Origin: Struthio camelus
Lineage: Eukaryota; Chordata; Aves; Struthioniformes; Struthionidae
Length of the DNA: 64,000 nucleotides
Assembly: GCF_040807025.1 (NCBI RefSeq)
Contig: NC_090964.1
Location: forward strand, 7,581,214 to 7,645,213
Direction: 5' to 3'
The notes beneath the pieces were generated by a model that was given only the letters and a program-made list of their open reading frames with translations, was not told the origin of the DNA and did not search any database. Shown piece after piece: positions 50,301 through 62,300 of this stretch. Both the position numbers and the translations under genes were made by a program. Positions within the stretch are counted from its first letter, which is position 1, and each line of letters starts with the position of its first letter.

Positions 50301-52342
50301 TGATTAACAAGCAAACACACAGCATTAGCAGATTCAGAATAAACAGCAAGCAAGATTCATGCACCATAGGTTCTGCCACATTGTACAAGGCATCCTACAT
50401 GGTTACTTTCTGAGCTAGAGGCGCGTAACTGCAAAGAAAACGGTCAAGGAACAGAGATAAAAGGTTAACCAAGACTGAACAGTGAACTGCTCAGACACTT
50501 TTGGCTTTGGATGATGCGATCTCAGAATTACAGACATCAAGAGAGGAATTCAATGATGCAAGTCAACAGTTCACCAGGACAAAATTCCACAGCACAGACA
50601 CGGACACTAAAGGCTATCATCCCAGCTGAATAATTGCGTACTGAAAAATCTATACAGTCATATTCAAAGCACAAAGAAATAGTGTAACAAATCAAGAGAA
50701 AAAATAAAGGAAAAGTAGAAAAGTCAGAATTCAATGAATAAATTCTTCAATGAAACTGCCTGCTATCCCTTGACTGTTATTTGGATGCAGTGTGAGATAC
50801 AAATAGGAAGGAATTAATATTTTAAACTAAACCAGACATGGAGGAGGAATTCTTCTTGAAGAACACACTTAATTTTTCCTTTTCAAACTTAAACTGTTCT
50901 TTATTAATAGAAGCTCCAAAAAGGGAAAAAAAAAGGTAGAGAGGTAGGACACCTAACAATAGAAACTCCAAAGGGGGGGGGAAAAAAAACTGGGTGGGGG
51001 GGAACACAACACAACATCCAATAGAGTTTTGTGAAGTCCTGGCCTTCTTTCATAACCTGTCCCAAATCAACAGTGAAGTCCTTTTCCAAAGTGCAGTGAC
51101 AGATGAAGGAGATGGAAAATAGGAACAAGTAGAGATAAGCAGTCAGTGACTCAAGACTGAAAATGCTTAAAGTACTTCTACTACTCCAAAGATCAAGAGA
51201 CACACAGAGGTCACAGAAAAGCAGATGAAAATAAGACTGAGACTGTAAAGAACAAAGCATTAACTCCTTATGAAGGCCGCATGTGTACAGCCTTTTAAGA
51301 CTGAATTTCACAGAAAATCAATTGTGGTGGCAAGGAACATCACAGGAAAAAAAAATGAATGAGGCACTGAGATGAGCATAACATTTTGGTTATGTTCTCC
51401 AGTTTCATAAGCACCAAATTCACTCAGATGTACTTTTTAAAATGTGTTTGTCCAGAAAGTTCTTGGAGTTTATTATACACATATTTAATAACAGGTGATA
51501 CTCAACATTTAAGCGTTGATGAACTAAGATTACAAGCACTTTAGCATACAATGTATACTTAGGCTAAAAAAGCAAAAGATTCAGCATAAAAGGAAGTGTA
51601 GGAGAACGCAACTTCATAGATATCCCTTCCGTCAAGTATCTACATAACACCTGTTTTATATTAAAACCCTACACGATGTAAAGTAAAAGGACTAATCAAA
51701 TATCTACACTTAATTCTGAACATCACATCTACTTCAAATGCAGGACAAAAATTTTCAAAAGCACATTTCATTCTTCCTTCCTGAGGAGTCTTAAGACTCT
51801 TCAGAAGTGACTTGATTTCAGAACCAGAACTTGAGTTTTTGGAAAGATTTGACAGCAGCAATCCAGTAAGTTTCAAATATGACCGAAAAAGGCAGCGTGC
51901 CAACAGGATTCTTTAGATTGGCATTTAAACCAGTGTTCACATGAGCAAAGCTAGCTAAGTTAATGCAAACTTCCCATTTAAGAGTCATACATTTTAGCAG
52001 GACCTTGAAGCATTCTACTTGCTACGGCAAGCAATTTTAACAGGCAATTTATTTTTATTTTTTAACTTCTCCATCCTAACAGAGTGCTGGCCAGGTAGAT
52101 TGTTTTACTCTTGCTTTGCAAGAACACCAATCCAGACAACAGAAACATCACTGAATTAACTAAGGGCTATTTCTGCTACCAGTAGGACAGCTAAAAACAA
52201 AAGCCCCACTTTTCAAAAAGCCAGCATATTGGATCAAACAATTTTCCATATCTGTGTATTTGATAACCCTGTACAAAAGAAAGCTGATTAGCAAATGCAA
52301 ATGTTCATATAAAAATAGCCAACATCTCTTTAAATTTAGAAA
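47321..52342. other. AT-rich intergenic region between the CpG-rich block and the SRRM1 3' UTR
   Basis: I see no coding exon or RNA gene. It contains T- and A-runs followed by (CA)n at 49386-49423, an imperfect X-box-like inverted repeat at 48728-48745, and A/G-rich tracts near 50918-51003. The rightmost part could still be SRRM1 3' UTR if distal poly(A) sites are used (minus-strand AATAAA at 52048-52053 and 52054-52059). Confidence 0.5.
49386..49423. repeat. A run plus (CA)n microsatellite
   Basis: About 14 A residues followed by about 12 CA units and then A/CAAA-rich sequence. A poly-A run leading into (CA)n can mark an old retroposon tail, but no body was recognised. Confidence 0.9.
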
Positions 52343-53206
52343 TTTATTTTGTTTAATCCACAAGCTTTATATAGCTTTAGTTAAAAAAACAAAAACAAAA
52401 AACAGTGAAAACATGACAATATCCAAAGTTCAGGTTCCTCCAACTTTCAAAGACTACATCTCTGAAAGCTGCTTATATCATTCAGAAGAACCGTAACGAG
52501 ACAAGATTTATGAATGGGGCAACGACATCTCACAAACAAAATTTATGTAACTGAAGGAATTTTTCTGGGACTGCTGATCATGGAAACTGCCCTTTAAAAA
52601 AAGAACATAAAAATACAAATGAAATTCCAGTGTTCCAAATCAACATGTTACATCAATATAAACCCACAGTGTCCTGGTAAACAACATGCTTTCATTTATG
52701 TACCATTCTAAATTGCTAATCTTGATTCACTTTAATGGAGACTATACAGGCAACAGTAGAAAGCATTAAAATATACGTACTTCCTTGGTAACTCCGCAGT
52801 GGTTTTACTCCTGGGCAAGCTTACAAACCACAAAGGTTAGTAGCATAATGTAAGTGGGTACAAAAGAAGTAAAATGAGACCCTCACAAGTTATTCTAAAT
52901 GCTTTGATGAATTTTAAAGAAACTAAGGAACTGATGGCCATGTTTAAAACCCTCAAAAAAAAATTCCTACTGCTTCTAAAAAGTCTCACTCTAAATGAAG
53001 TTATGTTGACTGTCAATGAAAGAATGTCACTAGTACACTGTGGACACCTTTTGTAATGTAAATCCATGCCCTTTGTACATGGTGAACCTCAACCTAGCAA
53101 TTATTACAACAAATGTTATATTCTAAAGCTCAAACACATTTAGCAATTTGAAATTGAATTCTGAGTACAAACCAAATAAAATGTACATTATATCAAAGGT
53201 TTCCCC
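52343..53206 (-). other. SRRM1: Probable SRRM1 3' untranslated region
   Basis: This follows the SRRM1 stop codon on the minus strand and has no coding potential. No AATAAA occurs in the first several hundred bases. A minus-strand ATTAAA lies at 52731-52736 (UTR near 0.5 kb) and an AATAAA at 52343-52348 (near 0.9 kb). Which is used cannot be told from sequence, and further hexamers lie to the left. Confidence 0.45.
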
Positions 53207-53311
53207 CTAAGATGGTGGTGACACTTGCGCCTTCCTCATTGACCTCAGTGCCTTCTCTCGCAGGTGTTTTTCTAGATCATCCAGGTTGTCTTCTGCTTCA
53301 CTTTCTGTCTC
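53207..53311 (-). CDS. SRRM1: SRRM1 terminal coding exon
   Basis: The coding part is 105 nt including the TAG at 53207-53209. It encodes ETESEAEDNLDDLEKHLREK and ALRSMRKAQVSPPS. The acidic patch and the ALRSMRKAQVSP end are the SRRM1 C-terminus. Acceptor TTTTAAG. Confidence 0.96.
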   Translation of the reverse strand, partial: ETESEAEDNLDDLEKHLREKALRSMRKAQVSPPS

Positions 53312-56300
53312 CTTAAAACAAAGATAAAGCATTTCTTCAAATACTGAAAGATAAGCCAAGTCAGGCTGTAGCCCTCCAATACTTCAATTCAACAAGTAAA
53401 ATCATGGGCACTAAGCTGCATTTCTGAAGACTTATTCAGGACATCAAGAGCACACACTGTGAACATTAATCTCCATTTATTTTCTTAAATTGCACTCAAA
53501 GAAACTAAAACATAGGAAAAGACACAGACCAAACCCCTACCTTTTTGGGTTCTGTCTCTGCTTCCTGGTCTTCCTGTGCCGAAGTGGTATCTGCTGCAGC
53601 CACGGCAGCAGCTGCTGCAGCTGCTGCAGCCTTCTCCTTCTTATGCTTTTTGTGTTTCTTGTGCTTTTTGTCCTTTTTATGCTTCTTATCCTTCTTTTTC
53701 TTCTTCTTCTTCCCACCACCTTCTTGATCTGAATTCTGTAACAGAAGCAGTTCAACAGATATTACACCTCATTTCTGAGGCTGAAAGATTTTGTTAAAAC
53801 AGGCCTGCCCAACTGGGGAATTCAGATGGACAGAGCAACATGCAAAGCTCAGTAAACTTGAGCGAGTTTTCAGAATGGGGGAAGTCACATTCCCAATCGA
53901 CTGACAGATGCAATCCTAGGAGAGAGATATTCCAATACACTGCAGTGCAGCATCTCAAAACAGAACATAACACCACACAAACGTGGTATGCTGGTCACAG
54001 CAGTGACACACAAGCCTTTTCCTAGAAAGGAATACTGTAGTTGGAGTTTAACTCCCCAAAACACTCCTCCAATAAAGAACGGAAGTGCCCTCCAGCAACA
54101 CATTCAAAGAATGGATAAGGATGTGAGAATCTCTTCTTTTCCTATTAGGAACATCCCGAGTTTGCATGTAAGACTACTAAGCGTAAATCAAACCTTCTCA
54201 CTTTGCAGAGCACGGAACTCATTTTAAGTGAGCCATACTTGTTAAGTAATCTCGGTAGCTTCATGAGATGGGAGAGCCTCTTCTTTCGTAAATTAAAATT
54301 TTCATAGTATAGCACTTTTTCAGACTTGTGAATATTAAACTTGAAACATCTTTATTGCAAATTGTTTTCAAGAATTTGTTTTAGACTAAAAAAAATCACT
54401 CCAAGAGGTTTTTTTTTTTTTGGCATGTGAATAAGCTTAGAGCTGTTCAGCAAACAAGTCCTGATGAAAATAACTTGCCATACAACCCAAAACAGTACTA
54501 TTATTAGCAAACAAATACCCTTGCAGGTGATGGGCTCTGAGTTGGACTTTTAGCCTTTTTTGCAGGTGACCAGTTTGCAGAAGGTGAACGAGACCGAGTA
54601 GGAGATGGAGGTCCTTGATGTTTTTTCGGTGCTGGCTCAGGTGATCCTGAGGCAGACCTTGATGAAGACACCCGTCTCACAGATCGTGGACTTGGCGTGG
54701 AAGCCCTTAAAAACAGAAAAGCCACAATTAGATACTACTGCGAGGCATTTAAGAGACAACACAAGAAGTTAGAGTGACAAAAACTAAACATGCTTGTTTA
54801 AAACTTGGCTAAGCTGCCACTTAAAAAGAAAATGATTGGTTATTGTGTTGGCATATGCTACAAAGGCAAAACAATCTAATGCCACTGTGGATCAGTAACG
54901 CAAAAGGATCTTGCAACTTGATAGCTTGTAAAAGGATAATGCTACCGTTGTTCAGACTGCTCCCTTTCTTCAGATGTGACTAATTTATAAGCACAATGAA
55001 GAGAGAGTGCGAGACATTACATTCAGCTGCGTTGTTTTCACTTGCTCAGTTCCACTGCTTTTCTGTGCTCTTAGAAGACCCCTCAAACTCTATCTAAAGC
55101 CTCCTTAAAGCTTCTCCCAGGGTTGCACTTTGTAAGATTGCAAGCACCTAATAAAAAAAAAAAACTTCAGAAAATGCATGTTAGAAGTTGGCTGTATGCA
55201 GGTGGAGGCCAAACAGAGCCATTGGTACTTGAGCAACATCAAGACACAGGAGCACTGTTTTAGCGTGATCCCCTAACTATTCGTCCTATTACCCAGAAAA
55301 ACAAAAACAAACAAACAAAAACACAAAAGAAACAAGATAGATTTTTTTACTTTGTCTTCTTAGGTTCTGGTGTCCTTGACACCCTCCTGATGGGTCTAGT
55401 GCTTGGAGATGGAGACTGTCTTCTCTGAGGTGAAGCCGAAGCTCCCCTTCGCAGTGGCGGTGGGCTTGCAGAGGTATGAGAAGCTCTAGGCCGAGGTGAA
55501 GGTGAATGCCTTTTGTTTTGCGGCGGCGAACGTGTTTCCCGATTAGACCTGCTGGGAGGAGACCCCTTCCTGTGCTTGGAAGATACTGAAGGTGAACGCC
55601 TCTTAGCAGCTGGTGAGCTCCTTTGTTTTGGCGGTGGTGAATGGGAGACTCTACGTTTTGACTGTGGAGAAGGTGATGCCCTTCGTTTAGGAGGGGGAGG
55701 AGGAGAAGCCGTTCTTCTCTTAGGAGGTGGAGAAGGAGAATATCGTCTCTGTATCGGTGGAGAATATCTTCTTGGAGAGGGTGAGCGTCTGCGTGGGGGT
55801 GGTGATGGAGACCTAAAAAGGCAACAAAAGTTTAGATGCCACAGATGTGAATTACTTGCAAGTGCCTTGCAATTTGCCCAGAGAGGAGAAAAATTACAAG
55901 AGCGTTCCTCTAAAAATTCTTTAAAACCTTATTTAATAGCTATTTTTTTTTTTTTGGAAAACAAGCTTACCGGGTATACTATGTCCAAGCCACACACCTA
56001 CCACAGAAATTAAAGAGACCTCGCTACCAAAATTATACTCCCTTCAGTAAGCTGCAAATCAAGGAATGGGTTTCCTAAATTACAGCATTTATTTTTGCAT
56101 GTAGTGCAAACCAGAAGCAACTACTTTATGGTAAAATGCAACACAGTACCTTCGACGAGGTAACGAAGGTGACCGCCGCCGCCTTGGAGGAGGGGCAGGT
56201 GAAGGAGAGCGTCGCCGCCTGGCTGGTGGGGGTGATGGACTTCTCCTCCGCCTACTAAAGAGGCACAGGAATTACTCAGAAAAGTTGCAACTGAGACGTG

Positions 56301-59300
56301 AGATTTTTCTCTTTTATTCTTCCATTTTCTCTATGCCAATTATTCTTGTTCATGCACTTCTTCAAAATGAAATTCTATTAGAACTACTAATGGAAAAATT
56401 ACATCCAAGTCTATCTCTAAAAAGCATGAGACATAACTTTCAGAGCCCACTACACTAGAGTCAGAGACAATTTCACAATCTGCTTAACCTGATCAATTTG
56501 CAACCTGCAGCCAAAGAGGAAGCCCTATTCTCTCCCATATATTTCTCATTTCTGCCATCTCTCTTGCACTGAATCTAGTGATCACCTAATGAGTCAGATG
56601 CACTCACTGATCCAACAGAAGACTAATCCAACGACCAAAAAAAAAAAAAAAAAGCTGTCATCATGCAGTAACACAACTGCTAGATCCAACACAAGGGAGG
56701 GACGGAAAAGCCCAGCTGTGACAGGGAGAAAAGTACTTTCTGCAGCAGCCTCAAGTGGAATCAGATTAAGCAGAGTGTGAAACTGTACCCTTGGAAACAG
56801 CTTTATCTACAGATCTGAAGTCTAGGATGACTTACCATTTCCTGAAATGCTGAGAAAAATCAGAGTTGGTGCTAACTGCTGCTATTTGGATTCAAGTTAT
56901 TCACAAAATGAGCCATTCTGCTCTCAGATAGGTTTACGGACTTCTGGGAGGGGAAACTTTGATCAAACACGCTTTCATGGAGTTATAGAGAGAGGGATAT
57001 AGGTACTTTTTTAAAAGCAATTTAAATAAATAATGAAGGAAAAAGGATAAAATGAGAGTAATGAAACAGTCAAAATCAAGGCAGCACAGCTTGGTGAGAG
57101 GAGGAGCAGACAGCTCATCTAAATAAGTTACCTAAGATTTATTTCCAAATACCCTGGCTGCTGTTTTCCAAGGCAGGGAGTTACGCTTTCTATATATAAG
57201 AGTTTGCCCCAAAAGACAACATTCTTACACGATCTGAAAAAATATCAGTCTTCAAATGTCATGGTTGTCCCAATTAAACACCTCACAACAGTGCTGAACA
57301 TTTAGACTAGGATGAAGCACTTAAGGCTTTATGCAGAAGACAATAGGTGAATGTATTGTTTTGTAAGCAGCTGAAAGTATCTCCACATTCTAGTCTGTTC
57401 TGTATGCAACTGTACGGCAAGCAACAAGATCCAGAATGATAATGGTCTACATTTTAAAATGTAGTCACACTTCATATGAATCAGATTACGTGTGCTGCAA
57501 CAATATTCTAGCTAGGCCTCAATTACAGATTACGCACACAGGACATTACATCAGATTAATACGCTCATCGTACACCCAGCCTCTCGTACTTTCCTATATT
57601 CTGGGCTCAGCACAGAGCACACATCTTCACAAATAGGTGTTACAAATACTGCCTACATAACAAAAGGAAAGAAGTTCTTATTCAGTGCCCATGTCTGCTA
57701 TTAGTTCCAAATATTTAAAGGATGGAGGAACAAGACTTCCTGAAATTCCAATTATCTGTGACCCAGAACATCAATATCTTTATCAACTCTTGCAGGTCTA
57801 GGGAAGGGTTTTAGCCAGAACATCAACGGCAACAAGAACACAAGAGTGGTGCTCACCTGTCTTTCAAATCTGTGTATATGGAATAAGAACAATCCTGGAA
57901 GAATACAAATGCATTGCTGTTTTAAGGCAACATCAGGCAGCACGTTACTGGCCATTATACACTTACTTGAAGTAGTGACTAACAAGGGACATAAGCCCAA
58001 CAACAAAAGAAGCACCTGCCTTTTTTTTTTTCCTCCTCCTCCAGTGAAGTGGCCCAGATCCAAGGCATTAAGAGAATAGTCTGATCTCCCTGATCTTACT
58101 ACTTTGAGCGTGCAAGGCCAAAGCAGAAAAGATAGCAAATACTAATCCATGACGAAGTGAGAGCCTTTCTAGATGGTCTTCTATATACAAATCCTAGTAA
58201 ACAGATTAATTTCTAACCAACCTTTTCATCACTGGTGATTGCCACCTCTTTTCCATCTGCATCCTGATAGCAGTGGAAGAAAAACAAAACATAGAATTTT
58301 CTATTTGCCATATATTTGAGGCAAAAATGAACATGCTCAATGAAATTCAAAGTAATTCTCAACAAATGAGCATAAGAAGAATGCAATATTGAAACAGACC
58401 AAAGGTCCATCTAGCCCAGCATCCCATTTATGGCAGCCAGTGATCAGGAAAGAGTGTAAGAGGCAGAGCTGGTCGGGGGGGGGGAGAGGGGGGGCCACAC
58501 AAACAAACACACACCACAACCCACACACACACTCCAAAAAACAACCCCCAAAACAAAAAAAAATCCCTGATTTATCCTGGTGGCTTCCAGAGGCCCACAA
58601 TTTAAAGAGGATCAGATGAACTTTAGCATAAATTTATTAGGAATCTCTACTATGAACCAAGCACAACAGCCCAGAACACATGGAAATCCATGGCTTCAAC
58701 AGAACCTGAAGGAAATCTGACCGTGTCATTATAGAGGAAGCTTGCTATAACCAGCACCAAGATTCTCATTTTCATTTGTAGGATAAAGTTTGGAGAAAAA
58801 AGGTCATCTTTATTCTGTTTGTGCAGTTCTGGGCTAACTGAACCAAATTTATTCTGCTGGGGATCAGCCGACAGTCACCCAGCACAAAACATGAACTAAA
58901 GTCAGTTATATTAAAAAAAAAAAAAAGCATCAGTTATGCACAGCTTAAGAAGAATTTACCGAGGGGAAGATTCCTTCTGTCGTTTTCGTGGAGAAGGAGA
59001 CGGACTGCGTGAATGTGAATGGCGCCGACGCCTACCAACTTCCCCATTCTTCACATTGGATCTTTTAGGTCGTTCCTCTTCAGATGAGGAGGATGAACCA
59101 GAATCTATAAATACAGAAGAATTAATTCCTGAAAAATTATTCTCATGGCACTTTTATGCCGTTACCAATATAGTTATACTGCTGTTCAAACTACTAACCT
59201 CTCCCACAGAAGAAAGTCTCTGTTTAAAAGTAGTTCAAGCAACTAAAAACCTGTTACTAAAAACATTTGTTGAAGTCAAGTGATAAGTAAATATTTACCT

Positions 59301-62300
59301 CCAAATTTCATCCACTAGAACTGGGCAGCAACCTAATTGTCCACAAAAAATTTGACTAGCCAGGCAATTTAAAAGGTAAACTGCAGGCACATACAGAAAC
59401 GTTAAGTAGACAACAACCCAGGCCAAACCCAGGTTAATGTACCAAACTCGACCACGCAAGAGTCGAAAATATTAGGAAATAACCTACTGCAATAACAGAT
59501 TAAGTACACCCCAGTAAACAATATTTTCACATGATGGTAAGGACTTAAAACTGCAACTTTTAAAGATGAAAGCCCATTAACAAAGATTTACTATAGCCTT
59601 TAAAAATTCTGCTTTCTTCCTCATGAAAGCACTGTGAGCAATAATTAAGAATGACTTCATTAACGCAAGAGTGGTAAGTCTGTAGTTAAGTTTTCAACAG
59701 CACTGTAGAGTACCCTGAAAATAATTTTAATCAAAATATGAACTTCATCAGGGCAGAAAGTATCTAGTGTTAAACATAATCCGGGTTTAAGAAACTTATA
59801 TGTTATCCATACCAGACGAAGACTGTTGATTTTGCCTTCTGTATTGACGCCTCTGCTGCACAGAATCTGCTGCAGCCATTTTACCTCCTTTATCTTCTTC
59901 TGAAAAAGTACACACACATACAGAGTATTTAAAACTAAGGATACAAATTTGTTTGGTTCAGACAGAAGTGAAGCAATATTTCAGTGGATCAAGTACACTT
60001 TTTCCTTACATCTTAAGATAACAATCAATTTGGATTACATAGTTCGGCTGAGATTTCTTTCAAGAAAGCTTAAATGGAAATATCTGAGACAACGTGAATG
60101 ATTATACTTCCATTTTCAAACTGGTATTGAAAGCAAGAATTTTTGGGGTTCAGTAAGTATTTTACCACTGCCTTTTTTTAAATCAAAGATGTATGACAAC
60201 AAAAGAAAAACAAAAATCACCTAACAAAAAAACCACTAAACACCCCAAAGCCTATGCTGAAAACTGAGCGCTGTACCTGATTCAGACAGTTCTGCTTTCC
60301 TTGGTTTTGGCGCTGGCGAAGGAGATTCTCTTTTTTCAGTACTCTTATGTTTGGGTGCTAAAAGACAGAGTTAAATCAGCTTTTTTTTGTAACTTAGTTG
60401 CAACTTCTTACATCGTTGTATGATTTTCTGCCCATACAAACTAGAGACTATCTTTGAAGAAAAAAAAAAAAAAAAAAAAGCACAGAATCATAAATCTGCT
60501 GAAAGACAAATTTATATTTGAGTACCTGATGCTCTGCCAGGAGAAACAGAGCCACGGCTTTTTCTTGCACGATTTGACTGCTGGGGTGTTGGAGACCTAC
60601 GTGGTTTTGGAGGTGGACTTGCTGGTGGGGATGGTCTGTGCCTTCGCCTAGGAGGACTTGCGGAAGGAGACAGTCTACGTGTTTTACGAGGAGGACTGGA
60701 CACAGTTCTTTTAGGTGGTTTCTTTGGTGGTGATCGGGAACGCGAGGAGGAAGAGGAAGAGCTGCTGCCAGATAAAGATGCTGATGATCGTCTCCTCCTG
60801 CAAATCATATAGAAAATTAGATTCTGACTAGCCAGTTTAGGAAATGTTTGAACATAAACACTGAGAACTGCACTCAATTGCAAGCATGTCTATAGAGCCG
60901 CGTACAAGAGCGCTTCCAAAACATGGTGGACAACCTTCAACACTTGTTTTGTAGAGGAGAACATTAACAATCAATCTTTCACAGTTATTTTTTAGACAGT
61001 GAGCAAAAAATTGTTAGTGTTACCTTTGCTTGCTTTCTGTCAATCTACAGACTATGACTAAGCTTTTTTCCTGGGAGCAATTAGTTTTCTTTTCGCTCTG
61101 TCGCTTTTGGATGGTTAAGCGAATTCTCCATGTTAGCATATGTGATTTAATGACCTCCAAAACAGATCTATTTAAGAGTTTAGTGTGCAAGAACACTAAA
61201 AAAGTTTTTACATCAAGAGGCAAAAAAAATAAAAAAATAAAAATCAGACAACAACTCTGAATCTATCCAGTTTTGTATGTTTTCGTTTTAGACTTTCATC
61301 TTTACTTCGTAATTTTTAAAAGGTAGGGCCTCTAGAATTCTGCGGCAAAATTTGTGGCAAGTTCTGTTGCAATTGTGTACCTGCAGAATCCACCTTTGGC
61401 TGCAGAATTCCTGAGAACCTGGAAAAAAGAAACCCTACCTTGAGTGAGATAAACATTTGCTGAAAGGGAGTTCTTGTACATCTTGCAACATACACGTTTG
61501 ACACTTTTCACAGTTTTCCCAGTAACTGTGTTAAATGACTCTCTTTATAAACTCAAAAAAGAAAGTCATCATCTTGTGACAAAAAAAGCTTCAACAAAGG
61601 AAGCACCACTTTAATTCTCTTCCTATTATGACTGATGTCCATTTTGTCATTGCCTTAAGTATAAAACTTGCTGTTCAATGCAATAACTCAAGAGCTTTGC
61701 TAATAGAACAATTGCTTAAGCTGGCAAAAACGTAACCTCAACACCAGACAGCAGACCTGAAAACAGTTTAAAAGGTTTTTTTTTTTTTTATTAAAAGAAC
61801 ATGAGGGAGAAATAAATTTTAAGTCAAAATTATAATCCTCTTTAACTATATATGATGGAACAGTAAGTCATAACTTAAAATTACTAACAAGTAAAATCCA
61901 GAGTAACTTGCTCTTTTGTTCCCTACAGGGGAAAAAATTAAAATACTGAAAACTTAAGCAAAAAAAAAAAAAAAAAAAAGTCGAAAAACCTCATATCAAT
62001 GTATGCTGGGAGCTATCCAAGGGCATCTGAATGAGTTACAATTCTGAAAGTGCCACTTATCAACAAGGGAGATGAAATTCTCATGACTATTTCGATTCAA
62101 AAGACTTTGTTTCACAGTTACTAGCCTGGCTCCCCCTACACACTTTTGAAATACGATATTGCAATTTTATATCACTCAATTCATACATAACTGACGGTAC
62201 TGAGATATAAGATGAACAAGGTAATTTTCATAACATCCATTCCTCACAACTACTGTTTCCCTTCAACTTTCAACGTTTAAGACTTCCAGATAGTAAAAAA

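Noticed and set aside
52837-53067. Short frames on both strands just downstream of the SRRM1 stop
   Set aside because: They lie in the probable 3' UTR, show no homology, and are of a length expected by chance.
55513-56013. 166-codon plus-strand open frame rich in Gly, Glu and Leu
   Set aside because: It is the exact antisense of the SRRM1 462-nt RS/proline exon. Complementing CCX/TCX/AGR codons gives GGX/GAX/CTX, so the frame is a composition shadow.
60480-60510. 'cacagaatcataa' next to an A20 tract, resembling the CR1 3' end
   Set aside because: Only one copy of the word, with no tandem 8-mer array or CR1 body alongside.
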